Origin: JBMFVE01 sp049966155
GTDB taxonomy: Bacteria > Bacteroidota > Ignavibacteria > Kryptoniales > JAKASW01
NCBI GenBank assembly: GCA_049966155.1
Contig: JBMFVE010000001.1
Span: forward strand, 496,001-560,000
DNA: 64,000 bases
Direction: 5' to 3'
The notes under the pieces were generated by a model, which worked only from the letters and a program-made list of their open reading frames with translations, did no database searches and was not told the DNA's origin. The translations under genes and the position numbers were made by a program. Positions 42,667 to 52,305 of this stretch are shown piece by piece. Each line of letters opens with the position of its first letter. Position 1 is the first letter of the stretch.

Positions 42667-44999
42667 TTGACATTTACCTCAACAGAAGGCGCGGAGACAT
42701 TTTTCACTTCTTCTGTTGAAAACTCAGCTCCGCATTTTGGACATTTGTAATATGTACCTTTTAATTTTGAATATTTTTTTAAAAGGAACGTGGAATCTCC
42801 ATTTGGACAAGAAATATTTACCGGCTCGTCCCACGTTGCATACTTGCAATTGGGATAGTTTGTGCAGCCGTAAAAAATTCTTTTTCTTTTTGTAAACCTC
42901 TGTGCAAGCTCACCCTTCCCACATTCGGGACATTTTACCCCTGTTGTTATTCCTTTCGTATACTTGCAATTCGGATAATTTGAACAGCCAATGAACTTCC
43001 CAAACCTGCTGTTCTTATAAATCAGGTCACCGCCACATTCGGGACATTTCTCTCCAGTAGGACGGTTATTATCATCGTGCGCATCAATTGGTTTGGTGTT
43101 TCTGCATTCTGGATAACGGCTGCATGCAAGAAATCTCCCTCGCCGACTCCATTTGATGATCATAGGAGCGCCGCACAAATCGCAAGTTACCTGCTGGCCA
43201 TTAACATCCGACCTTATTTCATCTATTTTTCCCTCAACGCTTGTAATGGCAGCATTGAATGGATCGTAAAAGTCGCGCATCACCTGAAGATAGTTTTTCT
43301 TTCTGCTTGCAACCTCATCAAGCTCTTTTTCCATTTTTGCTGTAAACTCGACATTAAAAAATTCAGGTAAGTTACCGATTAAAATTTTGTTCACATTTAC
43401 CCCAAGTTCAGTTGCAAAAAGCTTTCTTTCCCGAAGTTCAACATAACCTCTATCTTCTATTGTCGAAACTATAGTCGAGTAAGTACTTGGCCTGCCTATC
43501 CCGAGAGATTCCAACTCCTTAACCAGGCTGCTTTCTGTGTAGCGTGCCGATGGTTTGGTAAAGTGCTGACGATGAAAAACTTCATTTAAATCACACCGAT
43601 CTCCCTGTCTGAGATTTTTGGGAACTCGGTATTTTTGTAGTTCACCTATATCCTCATCTTTAAGGTTGACCTCGAGATCCTCCGCGCTCATGTCATATAT
43701 CTGAAGAAATCCAGGAAATTTTACATGGGAATCTGAAGCTCTAAACACGAATTTTCCACCCTGCAAAAAAACCGTTATCATATCGTAAATAGCGGAGCTC
43801 ATCTGTGAAGCAACAAACCTTTTCCATATTAAATCATAAAGTAGAAACAACTCACGTGGTAAATATCTCTTCACGTCATCAGGTGTATATTTAATGTAAG
43901 TTGGCCTTATAGCTTCGTGAGCGTCCTGAGAACTTTTTGATTTTCTAAAATGTCTCGGTTCTTTCGGTAAATAATCTGTACCGAATTTGTGCCCAATGTA
44001 CTCACGTACTGCCCTGACGGCTTCCTCGCTCAACCGAGTTGAATCTGTTCTCATATAAGTAATCAGGCCAACCGGCCCTTCACCCCCCAGCTCTACCCCC
44101 TCATAAAGTTGTTGCGCCAGCAGCATAGTTCTCTTCGGTGAAAACCCAAGTCGTGATGCTGCTGCCTGTTGAAGGGTGCTGGTAATGAAAGGTGGTGCCG
44201 GACTACGCTTTTGCTCCTTCTTTACAACACCCGACACTACATACAGTGGCGAGATAAGCTCAGCTACCAGTTTGTCAGCTTCCTCTTTATTCCTGATGTA
44301 AAATGTTGTGGGGCCGTGGGAAATATCACTCTGTCCCCCTTCGGGGTCTTTCAAATCAATCCCCTCTATTGAATGAAGCTTTGCCTCAAACTCCTCGCCT
44401 GTCGCCGCTTTGAATTTTCCAATAATTGACCAGTATTCAACAGGAACAAAGTTTTTTATCGCTTCCTCCCGCTCACACACAAGTCTCAAAGCAACTGATT
44501 GGACCCTACCTGCCGAAAGGCCAGGATAGACGGTTTTCCAGATCAGTGGACTGACTTTATACCCAACCAGTCGATCCATTACCCTTCGAGCCTGCTGAGC
44601 CTGAACAAGATTTTTATCAATCTTTTGGGGATTCTGCATAGCTCTCTGAATACCGCTCGGGGTAATCTCTGTAAACAAAACCCGCTTTATCTTGTCATCG
44701 TTGCCAATTTCTTCAGCGATATGCTCAGCTATCGCCTCACCCTCTCTATCAGGATCTGTTGCCACAAAGATTTCTTCCGACCTTGATGCAAGTTCACGCA
44801 GTTTCTTAATTATCTCAGCTTTCCCACGAATGATTTTCAATTTAGGAACAAAGCCGTTTTCAATGTCGACTCCCAATTCACTTTTAGGTAAGTCCTTTAT
44901 GTGCCCAATTGATGCTTCGACGACAAAATCTTTGCCAAGGTATCTGTTAATTGTCTTAGCCTTTGCAGGTGATTCAACAATAACTAATTTTTTTGCCAT
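42663..44999 (-). CDS. topA: DNA topoisomerase I
   Basis: A 778-residue type IA topoisomerase that relaxes negative supercoils. The TOPRIM domain opens with LVIVESPAKAKTINRYLG and has ATDPDREGEAIA (metal-binding DxD). The active Tyr is Y315 in GLITYMRTDSTRLS. The C-terminal part carries four zinc-ribbon modules, three clearly C4 (CDLCGAP..., CPECGGD..., CPECGKG...) and a fourth starting CPNGDSTF and ending CPKCG. Upstream is the DUF494 gene; downstream xerC is translationally coupled. Confidence 0.97.
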   Translation of the reverse strand: MAKKLVIVESPAKAKTINRYLGKDFVVEASIGHIKDLPKSELGVDIENGFVPKLKIIRGKAEIIKKLRELASRSEEIFVATDPDREGEAIAEHIAEEIGNDDKIKRVLFTEITPSGIQRAMQNPQKIDKNLVQAQQARRVMDRLVGYKVSPLIWKTVYPGLSAGRVQSVALRLVCEREEAIKNFVPVEYWSIIGKFKAATGEEFEAKLHSIEGIDLKDPEGGQSDISHGPTTFYIRNKEEADKLVAELISPLYVVSGVVKKEQKRSPAPPFITSTLQQAAASRLGFSPKRTMLLAQQLYEGVELGGEGPVGLITYMRTDSTRLSEEAVRAVREYIGHKFGTDYLPKEPRHFRKSKSSQDAHEAIRPTYIKYTPDDVKRYLPRELFLLYDLIWKRFVASQMSSAIYDMITVFLQGGKFVFRASDSHVKFPGFLQIYDMSAEDLEVNLKDEDIGELQKYRVPKNLRQGDRCDLNEVFHRQHFTKPSARYTESSLVKELESLGIGRPSTYSTIVSTIEDRGYVELRERKLFATELGVNVNKILIGNLPEFFNVEFTAKMEKELDEVASRKKNYLQVMRDFYDPFNAAITSVEGKIDEIRSDVNGQQVTCDLCGAPMIIKWSRRGRFLACSRYPECRNTKPIDAHDDNNRPTGEKCPECGGDLIYKNSRFGKFIGCSNYPNCKYTKGITTGVKCPECGKGELAQRFTKRKRIFYGCTNYPNCKYATWDEPVNISCPNGDSTFLLKKYSKLKGTYYKCPKCGAEFSTEEVKNVSAPSVEVNVK

Positions 45000-45024
45000 G
45001 ATAATACTTTCAAAATAAAGTGCC

Positions 45025-45480
45025 TCAATTTATTGTATCGGAACTATCAAGCATCAATCTACTGCCATAATTACCAGGAGCATTGAAATTAAAGAGCACA
45101 GCTGCGGCAATTGATTTTATGTCACCTAACCCAACTGAACTGGAACCTGTCATCATTGCTCTCTCGATAATATTTTCCAGATCAAATTTATCGATTAGTC
45201 CCAATTCAAACATTTCAATTAAAAATCCTCTAGCTTCCTTTGTTAAAATGTGCTTTTCGACTTGATGAAAAATCCTATAAGATTGCACCTCTGATTTCGT
45301 CATGCGCTTCAAAGGTTGCTTTGCATTCATCTTATCATATATCCAGCTCAGGGCTGTAGATATCTCGGTTTGTGTGTACCCAAATTCGGCAAGCCTTGAA
45401 ACCTCAAGTTTGGAAATCCTATTCCTCTCCCGTAGCTTACCCAAAAGGTACACTATCAGGTCAATGATCCTTTCCTGCAT
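45025..45480 (-). CDS. DUF494 (Smg-like) protein
   Basis: A 151-residue protein of the DUF494/Smg family. Characteristic stretches are MQERIIDLIVYLLGKL at the start and KHILTKEARGFLIEMFELGLID further on. Function not established; in many bacteria smg sits near dprA and topA, as here next to topA. It ends 25 bases before topA on the same strand. Confidence 0.85.
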   Translation of the reverse strand: MQERIIDLIVYLLGKLRERNRISKLEVSRLAEFGYTQTEISTALSWIYDKMNAKQPLKRMTKSEVQSYRIFHQVEKHILTKEARGFLIEMFELGLIDKFDLENIIERAMMTGSSSVGLGDIKSIAAAVLFNFNAPGNYGSRLMLDSSDTIN

Positions 45481-45527
45481 TTTTAATCCTTCTTCACAAA
45501 TATAAGTCCAATTTTAGCAAAGTCAAG

Positions 45528-45962
45528 CTACCTTTTTCGGGACATGATTTGAAACCAACGAATATATTCATTTTCGCGGCGTCTCATTCTCAGTTTTTGC
45601 GACCTGGTTGCATCCTCCCAGCCGGCAAGATGCAAGAGACCGTGAATTATTAACCTGAGCACCTCGGTCTTTGTCTTAACTTTATACCTTTTAGCCTGAA
45701 TTCTTGCTCTATCTACGCTAACATAAATTTCCCCGTTAATAATTCCTTTTTCACCAAGATCAAATGAAATAACATCCGTCCTGTAGTCGTGCTGGAGAAA
45801 TTTCTTGTTTAAATCCAACAGTAAATCGTCGCCTGCCAGAACTACAGTTATTTTTTCTGCTGAATGATTCTCATGTTTAAGTATTTGAGATGCAAGCTTA
45901 AAAAGAAGCGTCCGGCGAAATTTGGGCGCTCTTCCATATACCACAAAATATTCAAATGTCAT
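45528..45962 (-). CDS. ybeY: Endoribonuclease YbeY (rRNA maturation)
   Basis: A 144-residue metalloprotein for 16S rRNA 3'-end maturation and ribosome quality control. The zinc motif reads HGLLHLAGWEDATRSQ: two His ligands match HxxxH, while the third position holds Asp instead of His (H-x3-H-x5-D). Members from Bacteroidetes often show the same change, so it is probably a lineage trait. TDVISFDLGEKGIINGEIYVSVDRA matches the family core. The start overlaps the upstream gene's stop as TAATG. Confidence 0.88.
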   Translation of the reverse strand: MTFEYFVVYGRAPKFRRTLLFKLASQILKHENHSAEKITVVLAGDDLLLDLNKKFLQHDYRTDVISFDLGEKGIINGEIYVSVDRARIQAKRYKVKTKTEVLRLIIHGLLHLAGWEDATRSQKLRMRRRENEYIRWFQIMSRKR

Positions 45963-46399
45963 TACTTTAGTTTCGTCTCCGTGAGTGACAGCGCAATACT
46001 GCTAAGCATCACCTCCGGTCCAAATCGTGTAAAGTCGCCGGAAAGGACACTTCTATCTACATTGGCATATAATGAGCATCCCGCTTCACGCTCAATAATC
46101 AAGCCGCTAATTTTACCATTTGATTCAGAGTAAAAGGTTACTTCTCCAAGCAATTCAGAGGCAAGGTAGCCTGTACATTGGTGCAGTTGTAAATGAGAAT
46201 TAATAGTATAAACCGAAATCAAATTGCTCTTGTTTTTGCCAAACCGCATATCTGGATATATTTCGAGGGCCAGTTTTCTCCTGGATTTTCTGTCAAATAG
46301 TTCGTAGCGATAAAAGTTGCGGTGCCTCTGCATTTTTACCCTTAATACTTCACTAATTGCAAGAAAATCCTTTTCCCTGAACTGAAATCGCTTGATCAT
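45962..46399 (-). CDS. Hypothetical protein upstream of ybeY
   Basis: A 145-residue protein of mixed alpha/beta character with no signal peptide, membrane segment or domain that I recognise (for example KLALEIYPDMRFGKNKSNLI, and FTRFGPEVMLSSIALSL near the end). GAGAG lies directly before the ATG. Coupled to ybeY by a TAATG overlap, so a role in RNA metabolism is possible but not shown. Confidence 0.65.
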   Translation of the reverse strand: MIKRFQFREKDFLAISEVLRVKMQRHRNFYRYELFDRKSRRKLALEIYPDMRFGKNKSNLISVYTINSHLQLHQCTGYLASELLGEVTFYSESNGKISGLIIEREAGCSLYANVDRSVLSGDFTRFGPEVMLSSIALSLTETKLK

Positions 46400-46476
46400 C
46401 TCTCTGAAACCTCTGTCAGTTCCCGTGTTGTTAGTTTTCTTCTTTCATCTCTATCAAGTTACATGAACTTAATATA

Positions 46477-46516
46477 CAGAAAAACCCATGGACTTATCAT
46501 TTCCACGGGTTTTTTG
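46477..46516 (-). terminator. Rho-independent terminator after csp
   Basis: On the minus strand AAAACCCGTGG and CCATGGGTTTT form an 11-bp stem with one G-U pair and an 11-nt loop, followed by TTTCTG. It lies about 50 bases after the csp stop. Confidence 0.75.
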
Positions 46517-46567
46517 TTATCAATATTATATCCGCAGGCACTCAGGGTGGGAATTTTCCCGGCTTGA

Positions 46568-46774
46568 CTATTTTACCGCTGTAACGTTGACTGCCTTCAG
46601 ACCTCGTGCTCCTTCTACAATTTCAAATTCTACTTCGACACCCTTGTCCAGTGTTTTGAACTGCTTATCAGTTTTAATATCACTGTAATGGACAAAGATG
46701 TCTTGCCCACCTTCTTGCTCGATGAAACCAAATCCTTTTTTTCCGTCGAACCACTTGACCTTACCATGCGGCAT
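46568..46774 (-). CDS. Cold-shock domain protein
   Basis: A 68-residue CspA-family RNA chaperone made of a single OB fold. GKVKWFDGKKGFGFIEQEGGQDIFVHYS holds RNP1 (KGFGFI) and RNP2 (DIFVHY). It melts mRNA structure, especially in the cold or in fast growth. A strong AGGAGG site. It is monocistronic, with its own promoter and terminator. Confidence 0.96.
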   Translation of the reverse strand: MPHGKVKWFDGKKGFGFIEQEGGQDIFVHYSDIKTDKQFKTLDKGVEVEFEIVEGARGLKAVNVTAVK

Positions 46775-46853
46775 AAAATTACCTCCTGCTTATGATATTT
46801 CAGTTAATGCAAACAACTGCCGGCAAGACCTTTTTAAATTCTCATGTGTTTAA

Positions 46854-46882
46854 AAGTTAGTCCCTCACGACATAAATGTCAA
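46854..46882 (-). promoter_or_regulatory. Possible promoter of csp
   Basis: On the minus strand TTGACA, 17 bases, TAACTT, followed by TTAAA. The -35 is perfect and the -10 matches 3 of 6. A short palindrome GACATAAATGTC (46869-46880) overlaps the -35. The leader would be about 70 bases. The rest of the 281-base gap up to 47055 shows nothing else. Confidence 0.4.
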
Positions 46883-47055
46883 GTGTACGCATTGGTAAGC
46901 GTATCAAATCTCGGTTGGTAAAATTGACATAAGTTGCTGTATTAATTGAAGATGCCGTGATTGTAGCTTTAACAGGGGTATTGTGGAGAGCCGATCCCCT
47001 CTTCAATTCTCAGGATCCCATAAACGTAAATAACTTATCCTGAATTCCTGCTCTT

Positions 47056-48078
47056 TTAACTTCCCAGCGTAAGCGTCATTGAAATTCGGTGTGAATCTCC
47101 AAGTGCATCACTATACGAAAATCTTGCAAATGAGTAGTCTATCTCCAACTTTGGAAGGTACAAACCCGCGCCAATTGTAAATTGCCTGACCTCATTATAT
47201 CCCGCTCTCAAGGCAACTACATTTTCATACGTGACTTCCGCACCAGCACGAAAATCTGCACTGACAGGTCCGGCATGCACCATTGAGGACTTGCGCATGT
47301 TATCGATATTGAACACCGCATCGAGGGCAGGTAAAAACTCAAATTTTCCAATGTTAAACTTGTTGGAAGCACCGACTACAAGAACCGGATATGAAAGTTC
47401 AGTTGTACCTGTTGTCCATGCCACAATTGTTGTAGTTGCATTCTGGAGCTCTGCCCCGAGTGAAAGATCCTCCGTGGGCGCAAAGAACGCACCTAAGTCA
47501 AATCCTATTCCTGTCCCATAAGTTGATCCTATACTCTCTCGAATGAACTTCACGTTTGTTCCGTAACTAAATTTCTCGGAGATCTTTCTGGAATAACTGC
47601 CAAAAAGGGCTACTTCAGCAGCTCCAAAATACGATACTTTTGAGACATCTATCCTCTCTGTCACCACGTTAAATGCGTTTACTGTATTGGGTATACCGTT
47701 GACACTCAAGACAAAGGCGCTTAACGCTACCGATTCGGTTTTGCTTAAAGGAACAGCCGCTGCACCATAATTGTAACTAACAATATCGTTATACCTTGAA
47801 TCGTGCATCAAAATGATCTGCGGAAATTTAATTCTGATTAAACCCGCTGGATTCCAGTAACCTGCACTAACATCATTTGCAATGGATGTAAATGCACCGC
47901 CCATTCCCAATGCTCTTGCACCAACGCCTGTTGACAAGAAGTCAAGTGTGTATTTCCGAAAGTCAATTCCTCCAGCCTGCACACTGACCGATATAAGAAG
48001 CGTCACCAAAACAGTACACATTGAGGTCGGCCAGAACCGCGGCAATATGTTACTCCACCTCCTCTGCACCAAAGTCAT
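47056..48078 (-). CDS. PorV/PorQ-family outer membrane beta-barrel protein
   Basis: A 340-residue exported protein. The FLSTGVGARALGMGGAFTSIANDVSAGYWNPAGL stretch (split here by no gap, residues about 48-82) is typical of PorV/PorQ and FadL-like barrels. Beta-rich regions follow to the end. PorV shuttles cargo at the outer membrane in the T9SS; this homologue could do so for the three cargo proteins here, but PorQ-like roles are also possible. The start shown overlaps dnaX by 29 bases; ATG at 48021 gives a shorter signal peptide and is an alternative. Confidence 0.75.
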   Translation of the reverse strand: MTLVQRRWSNILPRFWPTSMCTVLVTLLISVSVQAGGIDFRKYTLDFLSTGVGARALGMGGAFTSIANDVSAGYWNPAGLIRIKFPQIILMHDSRYNDIVSYNYGAAAVPLSKTESVALSAFVLSVNGIPNTVNAFNVVTERIDVSKVSYFGAAEVALFGSYSRKISEKFSYGTNVKFIRESIGSTYGTGIGFDLGAFFAPTEDLSLGAELQNATTTIVAWTTGTTELSYPVLVVGASNKFNIGKFEFLPALDAVFNIDNMRKSSMVHAGPVSADFRAGAEVTYENVVALRAGYNEVRQFTIGAGLYLPKLEIDYSFARFSYSDALGDSHRISMTLTLGS

Positions 48079-49678
48079 CCTTTAATATCTTTATGATCAT
48101 TTCGTCATAGCCAGCTTTTCCATCATCGCGTGGTCCACTATACTCAAGAGAAAATTCAACAGCAACTTTCAAGCCCAAAAATTTTTGAATCGCATCCTCT
48201 AAATATCTCTTAAATTGCCTCAACACAAGGAGTGTTCCTTCATCAGGCAATGACAACAGGAGGAAGCCATTTCCCATTCCTTTTGGTTTCACATTCAACA
48301 TTTGAGTCCAGACAGCTATCCTCTCCTTTTTAATATTAAGAAGAAGCTCATCCCACCTTGCATTGATCTCCTGAAAAGTAGCTTCATGAACTGAAATTCT
48401 ATCGGGTCGTAAATTCGTTTTTGACAAATGCGAAGGCAATAAACCGTGTTTCCTTTGATGTGGTATAGCCTTTTCTTCCAAACCAATGTTATTAAAAGAA
48501 CTTCCGGGAAGATCTGATACAGACAACTGGCTACCCGTTAATTTTTTTTTTAACATTTCAATTTCCTGAAACAGTAAATCAAGTGAAATTGATTTCTCCA
48601 TATTTACAAGCTGAAGAAGAGTCATCTCAAGTTTTATCCTTGGTTGGGATACGTACCTAATTTGCTGAACGGCGTCAGTAACGACTTTTAAAAGTCGCAA
48701 CAAATCTGGAGTGTCAAAAGCTTTAGCGGCATCAAGATATCTTTGTTTATAAAAATTAGAAGCTTCCAAAAGATCGGCAGTTTTTGTGCTGCAAACAATC
48801 AACAGGTTCCGTAAATGTTCTGCCAGTCCGTTTAAAAATTCAACAATATCATATCCTCTGGAAAAAATTTCAGACGCAAGTAAAATCGCCCCATTAAAGT
48901 CACGGTCTACAATAATTGAGGTCATCTTGAAAAACAGCTCTTCATCAACCAGGCTGAGCGCTTCAATTACCGAATCATGCCTTATCTCGCTACCGCAAAA
49001 CGCCACAACCTGATCAAATATACTGAGCGCATCACGCATTGATCCGTCGCTCTTTTTTGCAATTGCGACGAGTGATTCCTCATCTATTTTTATCTTCTCT
49101 TCTGCAGCTATATACCTCAGCCTTTCCATTATCATTTCAATTTCAATGCGCCTGAAATCGAAACGCTGACAGCGTGTCATTATAGTCGGAAGAACCCTGT
49201 GCGGCTCGGTTGTGGCCAGGATAAAAATTGCGTAAGGCGGTGGCTCTTCAAGAGTTTTCAGCAAAGCGTTGAATGCCTCCTTTGTCAACATGTGCACTTC
49301 ATCAATGATGTAGACTTTATACCTCAAGCTGGAGGGCAAATAACGAACTGATTCTCTCAAATCCCTGATCTCGTCAATTCCACGATTGGATGCCCCATCT
49401 ATTTCAATAACATCAAGGCTTCTTCCCTCAGTTATCTCCCGGCAAACATCGCATTCATTGCACGGCTCACCTTCTTTAACGTTTGGACAATTAATTGCTT
49501 TTGCTAAAATCCTGGCAGTTGTTGTTTTCCCAACACCGCTCGGCCCACTGAAAAGGTAAGCATGAGCAATTCTGTTGCTCCGAATCGAGTTCTTAATAGT
49601 TATGGTTACATGTTCCTGGGCGGTGACTTCGTCAAAACGCATAGGCCGCCATTTACGTGCTGTGACGAGATAAGTCAT
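48050..49678 (-). CDS. dnaX: DNA polymerase III tau/gamma subunit
   Basis: A 542-residue clamp-loader ATPase. Walker A GPSGVGKT is at 45-52, zinc Cys are in NCPNVKEGEPCNECDVC (64-79), DEVH at 126-129, and the sensor region is ILATTEPHRVLPTIMTRCQRF. Domain III ends near residue 365. Codons 376-379 are TTA AAA AAA AAA, a run of ten A. A one-base change in the A run in either direction leads to a stop within three codons, giving a product of about 380 residues: a likely gamma form. The 5' end overlaps lon by 4 bases. Confidence 0.95.
   Translation of the reverse strand: MTYLVTARKWRPMRFDEVTAQEHVTITIKNSIRSNRIAHAYLFSGPSGVGKTTTARILAKAINCPNVKEGEPCNECDVCREITEGRSLDVIEIDGASNRGIDEIRDLRESVRYLPSSLRYKVYIIDEVHMLTKEAFNALLKTLEEPPPYAIFILATTEPHRVLPTIMTRCQRFDFRRIEIEMIMERLRYIAAEEKIKIDEESLVAIAKKSDGSMRDALSIFDQVVAFCGSEIRHDSVIEALSLVDEELFFKMTSIIVDRDFNGAILLASEIFSRGYDIVEFLNGLAEHLRNLLIVCSTKTADLLEASNFYKQRYLDAAKAFDTPDLLRLLKVVTDAVQQIRYVSQPRIKLEMTLLQLVNMEKSISLDLLFQEIEMLKKKLTGSQLSVSDLPGSSFNNIGLEEKAIPHQRKHGLLPSHLSKTNLRPDRISVHEATFQEINARWDELLLNIKKERIAVWTQMLNVKPKGMGNGFLLLSLPDEGTLLVLRQFKRYLEDAIQKFLGLKVAVEFSLEYSGPRDDGKAGYDEMIIKILKDDFGAEEVE
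48542..48551 (-). promoter_or_regulatory. A10 slippage site inside dnaX
   Basis: Ten consecutive A on the coding (minus) strand at codons 376-379. With nine A the frame reads AAT TAA; with eleven A it reads ATT AAC GGG TAG. Both stops come at once, right after domain III. A run of nine A does this by transcriptional slippage in Thermus thermophilus dnaX. Confidence 0.65.
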
Positions 49679-52095
49679 TTCTCCCTGTTTTCTGCCTTCC
49701 TTGAAGTTTGTGGTTTCTTCACATTAAGATCAAAAACATGACCAAAAGCATCTTCAATTCTTTTAAGTGGAACAATTTCGATCCCATCTTTTACTGCAGA
49801 CGGTATTTCAGTGAGGTCCCTGAGGTTATCTTCCGGAACAAGAACCTTGCTTATCCTATACCTTTTGGCTGCAAGGAGCTTTTCGTTCAGGCCGCCTACA
49901 GGCATTATATCTCCACTCAAGTTTATCTCACCAGTCATTGCAACATCACCCCTCACAGGTCTGCCTGAAACTGCCGATAAAATTGCTATTGCAATTGTAA
50001 TTCCTGCTGATGGGCCATCCTTCGGCGTTGCGCCTTCCGGTACATGTATGTGAATTTCTTGATCCTTATAAAAATCTCTGGAAAGACCGAATCTCTTCGC
50101 ATTGGCCCGTAGATAGCTCAGAGCCGCCTGTGCCGACTCCTGCATTACTGTTCCCAATCTACCTGTCATAATGAGCTTGGCAGTTCCTTTTATTACCACA
50201 ACCTCGACATTCAAAATATCGCCACCTCCACTTGTCCACGCAAGACCATTGGCAACACCAACCCTGCTTTCCCTGTGAAGAAGTTTTGTAAAGAACTTTG
50301 GGACGCCTAAATTTTCTTCCACCTTCTTTTCGTCTACTACAATTTGACTAAATGCACTTTGACTGCTATTTCTAATACCAACCAAATCTTTTGCAATCTT
50401 TCTACAAATTCCTGCAATTGACCTTTCAAGGTCTCTGACCCCTGCCTCCCATGTGTACTCCCGGATAATTTTTATGATTGCTGCATCTTCAAACACAACA
50501 TCTGTCGCTTTTATTCCATGAGCTTTCAATTGCCTGGGAACTATGTGCCTTTTCGCAATTTCGAGTTTATCGTATTCGAGATAACCTGGTAAATCGATGA
50601 TTTCCATCCTATCTTCGAGAGCCGGTGGTATATTATCTCGGATATTTGCCGTTGTTATGAACAGTACTTTGGACAAATCGTAATCCACTTCAAGATAATT
50701 ATCCTGAAAAGCACGATTTTGCTCAGGGTCAAGAACTTCAAGTAGTGCCGATGCCGGGTCGCCGTGAAAATCCAATGTCATTTTATCTATCTCATCAAGC
50801 AAAATCACTGGATTGACAACACCTGCCCTTTTCATCGCCTGAATAATCCGGCCAGGCAAAGAACCCACATACGTCCTTCTGTGACCTCGAATCTCAGCCT
50901 CATCTCTCATTCCGCCGAGGGAAATCCTTACAAATTGTCGACCCAAAGCCCGGGCAATTGATTTTGCAAGGGAGGTTTTACCTACTCCAGGAGGACCTAC
51001 AAAACAAAGAATTTGGGAATGCATCTCCTTTACCAAGTTCAAGACCGCAATTTGTTCAACGATTCTTTCCTTTGGCTTATCCAGGCCATAATGATCCTCA
51101 TCGAGTATCTGGCGCGCATGTTGAACATCAACATTATCTACCGTTTTCTTAAACCAGGGCACACTGACAAGCCATTCGAGATAATTCCTGGTCACTGTCG
51201 ACTCAGGTGAGTACGGTTGTGTCCTCTTTAACCTGTCGAGTTCCTCCAGTGCCTTCACCCTCACCTGTTCGGGCATTTTTGCTTTAACAATCTTATCTTT
51301 AAGGACACCATATTCTCCATAGTCACCATCCTCACCAAGCTCGTCCTGCATGATTCTAAGTTGTTCTTGAAGATAATATTTCCGTTGATTTTTCTGTATA
51401 CTGCCCTGAACCTTCTCATCAATTTCACGCTCAATCTTCAGGACTTCCACTTCCTTCGCCAGAATCCTTATTAATTCTGAATATTGAGCCTTTAAGTCTT
51501 TGAGTTCGTACAGTGCCACCTTTTGGTCAAGTGACAAATCGAGATGTGCAACTGCATAATAAAGTCTTCTGTCAATTTCCCGGATACTGTCAAAGCTCAT
51601 CCACGTTTCTGGAGGAATGTCCACACTGTTCTCTATATATTCTCTAAAGAGTTGCGATGCATGCTTGATATGTGCCTCGAGATAATTACTAATCTTTTCT
51701 TTTTTAAAATTCATCTGAAAATCAGCATAAAGTACGCCATGAACTTCTGAGAATTTCCTTACAAAAACCTGTGCCAAACCATCTACAAGAACCTTAAAAA
51801 GTCCATTCGGAAGTTGTAATATTTGCAAAATCCTTGCAGCTGTCCCAACTTTATACAAATCTTCCTGACCCGGATCCTCAACCAAACTATTTTTTTGTGG
51901 AAGAAGTAAAATATACTTGTTGGCCTTAGAAGCTATCCCTACAGCTCTAACAGATTGTTCCCTCCCTACAAGGACAGGAAACAACATGTAAGGGAGAACA
52001 ACCGTATCGCGCATCGGAAGCACCGGTAACCGCGTGGGTATGTTTTTGATGTCCTCAGCTTCCAGATCATTTTCCATTCCATTAAAGTCGTCCAA
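49675..52095 (-). CDS. lon: ATP-dependent protease Lon
   Basis: An 806-residue cytosolic AAA+ protease for misfolded and regulatory proteins. The N-terminal substrate domain (about 20-210) is followed by the AAA+ module with FVGPPGVGKTSLAKSIA and VILLDEIDKM. The protease domain has catalytic Ser696 in PKDGPSAGIT and Lys739 in GGLNEKLLAAK. The start is a TTG with GGAG eight bases upstream; an ATG six codons later lacks such a site. dnaX overlaps its stop by 4 bases. No CIRCE-like element was seen upstream. Confidence 0.97.
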   Translation of the reverse strand: MDDFNGMENDLEAEDIKNIPTRLPVLPMRDTVVLPYMLFPVLVGREQSVRAVGIASKANKYILLLPQKNSLVEDPGQEDLYKVGTAARILQILQLPNGLFKVLVDGLAQVFVRKFSEVHGVLYADFQMNFKKEKISNYLEAHIKHASQLFREYIENSVDIPPETWMSFDSIREIDRRLYYAVAHLDLSLDQKVALYELKDLKAQYSELIRILAKEVEVLKIEREIDEKVQGSIQKNQRKYYLQEQLRIMQDELGEDGDYGEYGVLKDKIVKAKMPEQVRVKALEELDRLKRTQPYSPESTVTRNYLEWLVSVPWFKKTVDNVDVQHARQILDEDHYGLDKPKERIVEQIAVLNLVKEMHSQILCFVGPPGVGKTSLAKSIARALGRQFVRISLGGMRDEAEIRGHRRTYVGSLPGRIIQAMKRAGVVNPVILLDEIDKMTLDFHGDPASALLEVLDPEQNRAFQDNYLEVDYDLSKVLFITTANIRDNIPPALEDRMEIIDLPGYLEYDKLEIAKRHIVPRQLKAHGIKATDVVFEDAAIIKIIREYTWEAGVRDLERSIAGICRKIAKDLVGIRNSSQSAFSQIVVDEKKVEENLGVPKFFTKLLHRESRVGVANGLAWTSGGGDILNVEVVVIKGTAKLIMTGRLGTVMQESAQAALSYLRANAKRFGLSRDFYKDQEIHIHVPEGATPKDGPSAGITIAIAILSAVSGRPVRGDVAMTGEINLSGDIMPVGGLNEKLLAAKRYRISKVLVPEDNLRDLTEIPSAVKDGIEIVPLKRIEDAFGHVFDLNVKKPQTSRKAENREK

Positions 52096-52305
52096 TTAAC
52101 ACTCCGCAATTGAATTTTGTGAAATCAATCAAAAAAATATAGCAGTATGAAAATGGTTAAACAAGGTTAAGCAGTAGCCAGTTGCACATCGTTGAAAAAT
52201 CGGTTCCCAGTATCTAACTTACTTCCGCGGCAACATATGAATCTTCAAATAATATGCAAAACTTTCTGGGCTGTTTCCCAATCCTTAAAATAAGGAGCAA
52301 ATAAA

